64,000 nucleotides of DNA from Helicobacter japonicus (GTDB lineage Bacteria; Campylobacterota; Campylobacteria; Campylobacterales; Helicobacteraceae), in assembly GCF_000762845.2 (NCBI RefSeq), contig NZ_JRMQ02000001.1:1-64000 (forward strand). The letters run 5' to 3'. A program made the translations under genes and the position numbers. The notes below the pieces were generated by a model. That model ran no database searches, was not told where the DNA came from, and worked only from the letters and a program-made list of their open reading frames with translations. Below are positions 16,846 to 23,401 of this stretch, in pieces; positions within the stretch are counted from its first letter, which is position 1; the number at the start of each line of letters is the position of its first letter.

Positions 16846-17768
16846 TAAATAAAATGAATCTAAGGACAATAACCTATGCAAGTAATACAAAAATTAAATG
16901 CTTCAAAAAGAAAAATGGGGGGGGGGGAGCAGTGATAAATCTTGATGCTAAACAGCTTACACTTATCAAAGATTATCTCTATAAATATTGTGGTATTTTT
17001 TTAAGTGATACCAAAACCACAATGATAAAAAATAGAATCTATATGCTTATGAATGAAACAAAAATACAAAGTATAGATGAGCTACTCACTAGCATTGAAC
17101 ATACCAAAAAAATAAGACAACAATTTATCAATAGCTTCACAACAAACAAAACTGACTTTTTTCGAGAATATCTTCATTTTCAAGATATGATTGACCGCTC
17201 ACTACCTGTGCTTTTTGGGCTCAATAGACCCATAAAGATTTTCTGTTGCGCAAGCTCCACAGGACAAGAGCCATATTCTATCGCAATGAGCGTTGCTTAT
17301 GCAAAAAAGATTAATAAAACCAATATACCTGTAAGCATTATCGCTACTGATATTGATACAGAAGTTCTACAGAAAGCACAAGAAGGAATCTACACAATTA
17401 ACTTTAAACTTGAAAAGTTTCCACAATGGTGTGATATTAATGAATATTTTGACGCACTCGATGATGGTAAAAATGCTTCTATACGTTTATTAAAGGTTAA
17501 AGATAACCTCAAATCAATGATTACTTTCAAGCAACTCAATCTCTTTGATAAACGTTATCCTTTTGCACGTGAAGAATTTGACATACTCTTTTGTCGCAAT
17601 GTGCTTATTTATTTCACACAAGAAGACCAGCCCAAGATTCTCTCACAACTCATTGATACTTTGCGTATTGATGGGACATTTTATTTAGGACATTCTGAAA
17701 GCCTCTATCATTTAGCAAGTAAGTTTGAAAAACTTGGTAACAAAACTTTTGTAAAAATAAAGGCTTAA
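16842..17768 (+). CDS. cheR: Chemotaxis protein methyltransferase CheR, with phase-variable 5' end
   Basis: Methylates glutamates of chemoreceptors using AdoMet, working with CheB in adaptation. The CheR core begins around INLDAKQLTLIKDYL (about residue 31) and contains SSTGQEPYSIAM, ATDIDTEVLQKAQEGIY, FDILFCRNVLIYF and LGHSESLYHL. The first 30 residues are not part of the family and include four glycines encoded by a run of 11 G (16917-16927). Two starts compete. ATG 16842 overlaps the htrA stop and is in frame with CheR at 11 G, but has no Shine-Dalgarno. ATG 16876 has AAGGA nine bases upstream but at 11 G hits a stop at 16933; it would be in frame with 9 or 12 G. Expression is therefore probably switched by tract length. 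Confidence 0.88.
   Translation: MINKMNLRTITYASNTKIKCFKKKNGGGGAVINLDAKQLTLIKDYLYKYCGIFLSDTKTTMIKNRIYMLMNETKIQSIDELLTSIEHTKKIRQQFINSFTTNKTDFFREYLHFQDMIDRSLPVLFGLNRPIKIFCCASSTGQEPYSIAMSVAYAKKINKTNIPVSIIATDIDTEVLQKAQEGIYTINFKLEKFPQWCDINEYFDALDDGKNASIRLLKVKDNLKSMITFKQLNLFDKRYPFAREEFDILFCRNVLIYFTQEDQPKILSQLIDTLRIDGTFYLGHSESLYHLASKFEKLGNKTFVKIKA
16917..16927 (+). repeat. Poly-G tract (11 G) in cheR
   Basis: Mononucleotide run of 11 G preceded by AAAAAT and followed by AGCAGTG. Runs of this length in Helicobacter and Campylobacter are hypermutable by slipped-strand mispairing. Confidence 0.95.
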
Positions 17769-17773
17769 TCACT

Positions 17774-18448
17774 ATGATAATGGAAACTATAAAATATCAT
17801 CCTGATGAGATTCTTAAAAGCAATCCTTGCAAAATTAATCGTGGCAAACTCATTGTTATCGGTGCTTCTACAGGTGGGGTAGATGCTCTCTCTTATATTT
17901 TTTCGCGTTTGCCAGAACAGCTCCCTCCCATAGCCGTGGTGCAACATATCCCACAAAGCTTTGGTTCTTCATTTATCAAACGTCTTGATGGAATATCACA
18001 ACTTACAATTTATGAAGTCGCTTCAAGAGTTACGATGAAAAATAATTGTGTCTATATCGCAGGAGGCGACAAACATATGGTGGTGGATTTTGCACTCGGT
18101 GCATATTGTGCTTACCCACTTAATGAAGAAAAACGCATTTCCCGCCATAAACCAAGTGTAGATATTCTTTTTCGTAGTGCTAACAATGCTGCAGGTTCTT
18201 CTGCTTTAGGCATAATTTTAACAGGTATGGGTGATGATGGCTGTATCGGACTTAAAGATCTTTATGAAAATGGTGCGCATACCATAGCAGAAAAAGAGGA
18301 GGATTGTGTTGTCTTTGGTATGCCAAAAAAAGCAATTGAAATGGGTGCAGTGAGTGAGATTCTAAGCCTTGATATGATTATCTCACGCATTATTAGTTAT
18401 GCAAAAGCACCAATCAAAACCAAAAATTCAACGACAGAGAGCGAATAA
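17774..18448 (+). CDS. cheB: Protein-glutamate methylesterase CheB, catalytic domain only
   Basis: Removes methyl groups added to chemoreceptors by CheR. The 224 residues contain only the C-terminal methylesterase domain. The catalytic serine is in GASTGGVDAL (about residue 34), the histidine in VVQHIPQ (about 59) and the aspartate in TGMGDDG (about 156). The phosphorylatable receiver domain that precedes this domain in E. coli CheB is absent, as in Campylobacter CheB. Activity cannot then be gated by CheA phosphorylation in the usual way. It starts five bases after the cheR stop, so the two form an operon. H. pylori lacks both genes. Length and residues look intact. Confidence 0.93.
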   Translation: MIMETIKYHPDEILKSNPCKINRGKLIVIGASTGGVDALSYIFSRLPEQLPPIAVVQHIPQSFGSSFIKRLDGISQLTIYEVASRVTMKNNCVYIAGGDKHMVVDFALGAYCAYPLNEEKRISRHKPSVDILFRSANNAAGSSALGIILTGMGDDGCIGLKDLYENGAHTIAEKEEDCVVFGMPKKAIEMGAVSEILSLDMIISRIISYAKAPIKTKNSTTESE

Positions 18449-18458
18449 AATATGCCTC

Positions 18459-18479
18459 AATCCACCCAAAAGGTGGATT
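18459..18479. terminator. Convergent hairpin between cheB and the outer-membrane protein gene
   Basis: Stem AATCCACC/GGTGGATT with a five-base loop in a 42-base gap between converging genes. It probably ends one or both transcripts; the T-run is weak on both strands. Confidence 0.55.
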
Positions 18480-18490
18480 ATTAAGAGATT

Positions 18491-19810
18491 TTAGAATGTA
18501 TGACGGATATAGAAAAATGCGTGAGATCGGTCATCTTTACGATTGTTGGTAAGCACTGCTGAGCTATTTTCTGCTTGAACTACATAAGAACCTCCAAGAG
18601 GACTATATCCTGCTTTAGTTGTATCACTAAACCATTCTAATTTTCCACCTATAGCAATATCCTCACGGATTTGATAATTAAGGATAAATGCCACGCTTTG
18701 TTCTGCACTTCTTGGGCTATTTGTGCCGCGTCCTAAAATTTTCCAATCAAAATTTCCATAATTTGCACCTAAAAAGCCATAACCTGTAACTGCATTTCTC
18801 CCTATAATGTCATTAAGAGCCTGCCCTATATCATACGCACTTCCTGTCCAAATATCAAGTGATAGAGGATTCCCCCAACGCCCTATAAGTTCACTTGCAT
18901 TACCAAAGTTTTGATAATACCCTGCACCAAAGAAAAACATATTTATTTCAAATTTTTGCTCAATATGAAGTGTATAAGAGTGTTTTTCCACCTCACCCCA
19001 TCTAGCACCTGCATATCCTATCCTACTTGAATCAGCCACAGGGGCAAGAAATCGAATTTTAGTTAAAGATTTGAATCCCTGTGCTTCTTTGCTTGGATTA
19101 CTATCAAAAGTGATACTTGCCCCAGGTGCGGTATATACACCCGGAGTATAGTAAGAAAATGCAGAGAGTGTAAGCCCACTACTGCTAAAATCAAGTCCTG
19201 CTGCATAAATATTACGCGTAGCCCCACCTGCATATGTGCCAAGCACACGATAGAAATCATTAAACCATTGGTCATATGCAAAGGCACGGCGATTTGATAA
19301 AAAGCCCCAAAGTTTTACACCACCTGCTTGAAAATAACCTTCTGCCCCTTGAGTGTAGCCGCTAAACCATTCCCCAACCTTTCCAGATTCATAACGACCT
19401 GCTTTAAGATACACATTCTCTCCATAGCTATATTCTAAAAAAGCATTTTGCACCATATAGTTTTGCACCCTCTCTTTATCCCACGCAGTTCCAAAATATG
19501 CTGTAACAACAGGCGAACCAATATTAGAGACTAATGGGTCATTGCGAGTAGAATCAAAAGCTAATCCACCAATAGCCCCGCCAAGTCCAGCTTTGAATCC
19601 TGCTCCTAAATCTGCATTGAGATTAAGCTGTGCGAATAATGTTGTAAAACTCTCTGTTGGTGCTTGATTGTTTGCTGTATCAAGTCTTTGGTTGTTAAAA
19701 CCCCACTTTGTGAAACTCTCTGCTGAACCACTTACTTTATAATCAAAAGCATTGAGGCTAGAAGTAAGCAACCCCCCCCCTAAAGCTATATACGCTAAAG
19801 TTTTTTTCAT
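18491..19810 (-). CDS. Helicobacter outer-membrane protein of the Hof type (HP_OMP_2-like), phase-variable
   Basis: A 439-residue outer-membrane beta-barrel protein. The N-terminus is a signal peptide (MKKTLAYIALGGGLLTSSLNA, cleavage likely before FDYK). The mature part begins YKVSGSAESFTKWGFNN and ESFTTLFAQLNLNADL, a pattern I know from the Hof family of Helicobacter outer-membrane proteins. It alternates Gly/aromatic-rich strands and ends in Phe (YIRHTF), the typical signal for barrel assembly. Shine-Dalgarno AAAGGA is six bases before the ATG. Three glycines of the signal peptide are encoded by nine consecutive G (19772-19780, shown as C on the plus strand), so a slip would abolish the protein. 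It is in frame here, and so appears ON. Function may be porin or adhesin; substrate unknown. Confidence 0.85.
   Translation of the reverse strand: MKKTLAYIALGGGLLTSSLNAFDYKVSGSAESFTKWGFNNQRLDTANNQAPTESFTTLFAQLNLNADLGAGFKAGLGGAIGGLAFDSTRNDPLVSNIGSPVVTAYFGTAWDKERVQNYMVQNAFLEYSYGENVYLKAGRYESGKVGEWFSGYTQGAEGYFQAGGVKLWGFLSNRRAFAYDQWFNDFYRVLGTYAGGATRNIYAAGLDFSSSGLTLSAFSYYTPGVYTAPGASITFDSNPSKEAQGFKSLTKIRFLAPVADSSRIGYAGARWGEVEKHSYTLHIEQKFEINMFFFGAGYYQNFGNASELIGRWGNPLSLDIWTGSAYDIGQALNDIIGRNAVTGYGFLGANYGNFDWKILGRGTNSPRSAEQSVAFILNYQIREDIAIGGKLEWFSDTTKAGYSPLGGSYVVQAENSSAVLTNNRKDDRSHAFFYIRHTF
19772..19780 (-). repeat. Poly-G tract (9 G on the coding strand) in the outer-membrane protein signal peptide
   Basis: Nine C on the plus strand encode Gly-Gly-Gly at residues 11-13 of the signal peptide. 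A one-base change would shift the frame before the mature protein begins. Confidence 0.95.
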
Positions 19811-19840
19811 TTTTTTCCTTTGTGTTATAGAAATTAAAAT

Positions 19841-19882
19841 ATTCTTAAAAAATATTGTAAATCTTTACATATTTTTAAGAAT
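19841..19882. promoter_or_regulatory. 42-base inverted repeat in the leader of the outer-membrane protein gene
   Basis: ATTCTTAAAAA at 19841 pairs with TTTTTAAGAAT ending at 19882. The inner arms TGTAAA and TTTACA (19856-19861 and 19864-19869) are separated by two bases. With the -10 at 19927-19932 it would lie inside the leader, as an AT-rich hairpin or a dyad operator. Confidence 0.6.
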
Positions 19883-19926
19883 ACAATATGTATTTTAACA
19901 TTTTATACTTAATTTTTACTTAATAC

Positions 19927-19932
19927 ATTATA
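19927..19932 (-). promoter_or_regulatory. Possible -10 element of the outer-membrane protein gene
   Basis: Minus-strand TATAAT 117 bases upstream of the ATG, just after the pyrB stop. A second AT-rich candidate (TATAAA) lies nearer. The choice between them is not certain. Confidence 0.45.
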
Positions 19933-19967
19933 ATAAAACAAGAAACAAAAAGGCGAAGATAGGCGAC

Positions 19968-20861
19968 TTAAGCACAAATACAAAACTCTAGCACTGCCAT
20001 ACGCACACATACACCATTGGTTACTTGCTCCAAAACCTTGCAACGAGGATCTTTAAGAACCTCATCATCAATATCAATATTACGATGCACAGGTCCGGGG
20101 TGCAAAACAATCACATCTCTATCGCCTAAAATTTCTGGTGTAATGCAATATTGTGAAGCATAGTCTTTGAGTGAGCCATAAATTTGCTTATCGTGCCTTT
20201 CAGTTTGCGTGCGTAAGCTCATAAATACATCAACTTCCTTGGCAATTTCACGCAAATATGTTGTTGTGTAGAGATTTGTAGGTGGAAGAAAATGTGGTGG
20301 AGCAACCAAAATCACCTCCATACCAAAACGTGTAAGCAATTCTATATTACTATTTGCCACGCGTGAATTTTTAATATCACCCACAATGGCAATTTTTTTG
20401 CCTTTAAGATTCTCCACATCATTACCAAAATGCTCCTTTAAAGTAAGTAAATCAAGCAAAGCTTGTGTAGGGTGTGCGTGTGCGCCATCACCACCATTAA
20501 TAATAGAACAACTCACTTGAGATTTGAGATAATACCCAGCTCCAGCGTTTTTATGCCGAATAATGATTGCATTAGGTTTCATAGCGTTAAGATTAGCTGC
20601 AGTATCAGACATACTCTCGCCCTTAGCAGTGGAACTTTTGCTTACATCAAGTCGCACTACATCGGCACTCAAACGTTTAGCAGCAATTTCAAAGCTAGAA
20701 AGTGTGCGCGTAGAATTTTCAAAAAAAATCGTGATAATTGTTTTGTTTTTTAGACTCTCTCTATGTTGCATATCTTTATATATTTGAGCTTGTGAGAGAA
20801 TATCTTGAATCTGCTTCATATTAAGATCACTTGTGCGTAGGAGGTGTCTAGGGGTATGCAT
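19968..20861 (-). CDS. pyrB: Aspartate carbamoyltransferase catalytic subunit
   Basis: Makes N-carbamoyl-aspartate from carbamoyl phosphate and aspartate, the committed step of pyrimidine synthesis. At 297 residues it has the normal catalytic-chain length. Visible motifs are [13 protein letters not shown] (carbamoyl-phosphate binding, about 46-58), [21 protein letters not shown], and [15 protein letters not shown] near the C-terminus. No pyrI regulatory subunit is adjacent. A minus-strand promoter is seen at 20890-20895. The divergent neighbour is the lipoprotein-tlyA-ribF operon, the same arrangement I recall from H. pylori around HP1084-HP1087. Confidence 0.96.
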   Translation of the reverse strand: MHTPRHLLRTSDLNMKQIQDILSQAQIYKDMQHRESLKNKTIITIFFENSTRTLSSFEIAAKRLSADVVRLDVSKSSTAKGESMSDTAANLNAMKPNAIIIRHKNAGAGYYLKSQVSCSIINGGDGAHAHPTQALLDLLTLKEHFGNDVENLKGKKIAIVGDIKNSRVANSNIELLTRFGMEVILVAPPHFLPPTNLYTTTYLREIAKEVDVFMSLRTQTERHDKQIYGSLKDYASQYCITPEILGDRDVIVLHPGPVHRNIDIDDEVLKDPRCKVLEQVTNGVCVRMAVLEFCICA

Positions 20862-20889
20862 AAAAAGTCCTTTGGTAAAATCTTTAGAT

Positions 20890-20895
20890 ATTGTA
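20890..20895 (-). promoter_or_regulatory. -10 element of pyrB
   Basis: Minus-strand TACAAT with upstream TGC (extended -10), about 29 bases before the pyrB ATG. Confidence 0.55.
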
Positions 20896-20908
20896 GCAAA
20901 CTTTATGC

Positions 20909-20914
20909 TAAAAT
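20909..20914 (+). promoter_or_regulatory. -10 element of the lipoprotein-tlyA-ribF operon
   Basis: TAAAAT preceded by TGC (extended -10). It is only 13 bases from the divergent pyrB -10, so the two promoters overlap. Confidence 0.5.
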
Positions 20915-20973
20915 TGCACGCATTCTCATATATCTGTATCAGAACAGAATCTTAGGCAAATAAAGAGAGGCAA

Positions 20974-21534
20974 ATGCGCTTTTTATATACAATGTTTATG
21001 CTCATAGGTGCAAATTTATGCGCCGTAATGTTTCTGGGTTGTAGCGATTTTTATCACAAAGATTTTGTGCATATCCCTTCAGCACACAATGCTCCAAAAA
21101 AACAAAAAATTCAAAAAGAAAATGAGATTCAAGCTATGCGTAAAGGGCAAATTTTGAAAAATAATCGCACACAAATTTTAATGATTGTGCGCTATATGAA
21201 TGACATTAGTGATGAGTTTGTTAAAAATGATAAGGGTGAGGTGTTTTTGGTAGAAATATATAGCAGAGAGGGAAAACTGCCTGCGAATCTCCTCACCTTT
21301 AGCTTACAAAATGTTTATAAAAATATCCAATCAAATAAGGTGAGTGCATTAAATAAGCAAGAACTCGGGGATTTTGTGCCTGATATTGCTTATAATGATG
21401 TATATAAGGTAAGCTTTGATTCTATGGGTTTTAGAGGAAGGGAGAGCTTAAAATTTATCGCACATATTAAAGACATAGGCGATATAAGCTTTGATTTTGG
21501 CTACACACAACCTAAAAGCAATCTCTCACGATAA
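20974..21534 (+). CDS. Conserved hypothetical lipoprotein
   Basis: A 186-residue protein with a signal sequence of about 22 residues ending in FLGC, a lipobox-like site with Cys23 as the likely lipidated residue. The rest is a soluble domain with alternating strands and no motif I recognise. It sits between pyrB (divergent) and tlyA, at the position of a conserved hypothetical gene in H. pylori. Its stop overlaps the tlyA start (TAATG), so translation is coupled. A role in the envelope is inferred only from the lipobox. Residues about 30-60 are Lys/Gln-rich and may be a linker. Confidence 0.75.
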   Translation: MRFLYTMFMLIGANLCAVMFLGCSDFYHKDFVHIPSAHNAPKKQKIQKENEIQAMRKGQILKNNRTQILMIVRYMNDISDEFVKNDKGEVFLVEIYSREGKLPANLLTFSLQNVYKNIQSNKVSALNKQELGDFVPDIAYNDVYKVSFDSMGFRGRESLKFIAHIKDIGDISFDFGYTQPKSNLSR

Positions 21535-22256
21535 TGCAACGACTTGACCAATACTGCACAACTCTGCTTTCCTCACGCACAAAAGCACAGGAAGCAATTG
21601 CTTTAGGCTGTGTAAGTGTAAATGGCAAAATTATCTATAAAAATGCCGCACTTTTAGAATCTAACGACCAAGTGCAAATTGACACACAGGGCTTACTTGT
21701 AGGAAGAGCCGGCTATAAGCTAAGAGGTTTTCTTGATATATTAGAAGAAGAAAATATATGGCATCACAATTATCTTGCAAATAAAAGGGTATGTGATATT
21801 GGTTCAAGCACAGGTGGATTCGCTCAAGTGCTTTTAGAGCATAAAGTGCGTGAAGTGGTATGTATTGATGTAGGTAAAAATCAACTCCACGCAAATATCC
21901 GCAATGATGAACGCGTTAAGGTTTTTGAAGAATGCGATGTGAGGGATTTTAATGATACAATAGGTTTTGATATACTTTTGTGTGATGTGAGTTTTATCTC
22001 ACTCTATAAACTCATTGAGAGTTTTAAGCGTATAGTCGCCACAGACTATATTTGGCTTTTCAAACCACAATTTGAAGTGGGTAAAGATGCCAAAAGAGAT
22101 AAAAAAGGTGTGCTAAAAGATAAAAATATAGGTGTGAAAGCATTGGAACGATTCTGTCTTGAAGTGCAAAAAGATTTTCATATCATTTGCACAAAACAAA
22201 GCATACTTAAAGGAAAGGAAGGCAATGTCGAGTTTTTTATCTATGCCACAAGATGA
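21534..22256 (+). CDS. tlyA: TlyA-family rRNA 2'-O-methyltransferase (hemolysin A homologue)
   Basis: A 240-residue protein with an N-terminal S4 RNA-binding domain (about 1-60: MQRLDQYCTTLL, AIALGCVSVNGKI). An FtsJ/RrmJ-like methyltransferase domain follows, with the AdoMet motif VCDIGSSTGGFAQVLL at about 85-100 and FDILLCDVSFISL at about 143-155. In mycobacteria TlyA methylates 16S and 23S rRNA and its loss gives capreomycin resistance. In H. pylori the homologue has been linked to haemolysis and colonisation. It overlaps the upstream lipoprotein by one base and the downstream ribF by 32 bases, so the three genes form a tight operon. Confidence 0.93.
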   Translation: MQRLDQYCTTLLSSRTKAQEAIALGCVSVNGKIIYKNAALLESNDQVQIDTQGLLVGRAGYKLRGFLDILEEENIWHHNYLANKRVCDIGSSTGGFAQVLLEHKVREVVCIDVGKNQLHANIRNDERVKVFEECDVRDFNDTIGFDILLCDVSFISLYKLIESFKRIVATDYIWLFKPQFEVGKDAKRDKKGVLKDKNIGVKALERFCLEVQKDFHIICTKQSILKGKEGNVEFFIYATR

Positions 22257-23079
22257 AACGCTTCAAGGTTTAGCTTTAGGAAAATTTGATGGTATGCACC
22301 TAGCCCATAAGGCATTATTTGCATATTTACCGCCCAAAAGTGCGCTTTTATGTATAGAAAGCAAAGGAGAAGCACTCACTCCATATAAAGAATCTTATAG
22401 CCCCTATCCTATCATATCTATCAATTTTGAAGATATTATGCAATGGAATGGTGCATATTTTATGGAGATACTCCAAAGTAAATTTCCTTCATTACAATGT
22501 ATAGTCGTAGGCTATGACTTTGCCTTTGGTAAAAATAGAGCGTATAGTGCGAATGATTTAACGCATTTTTTTAATGGTAAAGTCGTGGTTGTGCCACAAT
22601 TTTGTATTAATGGCATAGGTGTGCATTCAAGCGTGATTAAAACATCTATTCGTAATGGCAATATGTTTGAAGCAGCCACTATGCTAGGGCGATACTACCA
22701 AGTGAGAGGAAGTATCACTACCGGACAGAATCTTGGCGCAAAATCCCTCTATGCAACTATCAATATACACACACAACATTATATCTTGCCTCAAAATGGT
22801 GTATATGCGAGTTTTACACATATAAATGGAGAGCTTATGCCAAGTGTGAATTTTGTAGGTCATCGCCTAAGCACAGATAATGCCTTTAGTATTGAAACAC
22901 ATATCATCGATAAAGAGCTATGGGATATTACAGACAAAGAGGTAGAAATTTATTTTGTGCAAAAAATACGTGATAATCAAAAATTTGCAAACCTAGAATT
23001 TCTCAAAAAACAAATAACACAAGATATTAGAGAATCTAAAGCCATTCTCGCCCAAGCAAATATCGCATATCTTAGCTAA
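22225..23079 (+). CDS. ribF: Riboflavin kinase / FAD synthetase
   Basis: Converts riboflavin to FMN and FMN to FAD. The adenylyltransferase half begins LALGKFDGMHLAHKALF, a variant of the usual GxFDGxHxGH nucleotide-binding motif. It also has VVGYDFAFGKNR and SSVIKTSIRNGNMFEAATMLG. The kinase half includes GQNLGAKSLYATIN and the NGVYASF segment. I place the start at ATG 22225 (MSSFLSMPQ), which has AAAGGA and AAGG just upstream. A longer in-frame extension to 22159 would lie wholly inside tlyA and adds no family sequence. Length is about 284 residues. It follows tlyA as in H. pylori. Confidence 0.92.
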   Translation: MSSFLSMPQDETLQGLALGKFDGMHLAHKALFAYLPPKSALLCIESKGEALTPYKESYSPYPIISINFEDIMQWNGAYFMEILQSKFPSLQCIVVGYDFAFGKNRAYSANDLTHFFNGKVVVVPQFCINGIGVHSSVIKTSIRNGNMFEAATMLGRYYQVRGSITTGQNLGAKSLYATINIHTQHYILPQNGVYASFTHINGELMPSVNFVGHRLSTDNAFSIETHIIDKELWDITDKEVEIYFVQKIRDNQKFANLEFLKKQITQDIRESKAILAQANIAYLS

Positions 23080-23129
23080 GATTCTTAAAGATATTTTTCA
23101 AACAAAGATTCTAAAATTTTACATATTTT

Positions 23130-23381
23130 TCACTCATATTCTTTAAGTTTTTCACACGAATTTTTATCGTTCTTAAAATAACATTTTCGTTGCAAATCTT
23201 CATAAATTTGAAGCTCTTTATCTTGAATTTTATTCGATTCTTGCTTATGTTGCTCCTTATATGATTTAAACTCTCTCACTTGTAATTGAGCACCAATATA
23301 TAAAAAAAAGCAAATAGCCAATATCAACAAAATATCAAATTTTCGTAAATTTTTTATCTTTTCACACAAACCACATTTCAT
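23130..23381 (-). CDS. Small single-pass membrane protein of unknown function
   Basis: An 83-residue reading frame with its own GAGGGGG Shine-Dalgarno nine bases before the ATG, 20 bases after the mfd stop in the same direction. The N-terminus has a CGLC pair (residues 3-6), followed by one hydrophobic helix (about 16-32) and a charged helical tail with two more cysteines (CYFKNDKNSC). I do not recognise the family. The good ribosome-binding site and codon use like its neighbours support a real gene. The paired cysteines on each side of the membrane are worth noting. It is convergent with ribF. Confidence 0.6.
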   Translation of the reverse strand: MKCGLCEKIKNLRKFDILLILAICFFLYIGAQLQVREFKSYKEQHKQESNKIQDKELQIYEDLQRKCYFKNDKNSCEKLKEYE

Positions 23382-23401
23382 CTCATAACCCCCTCATTTT
23401 G

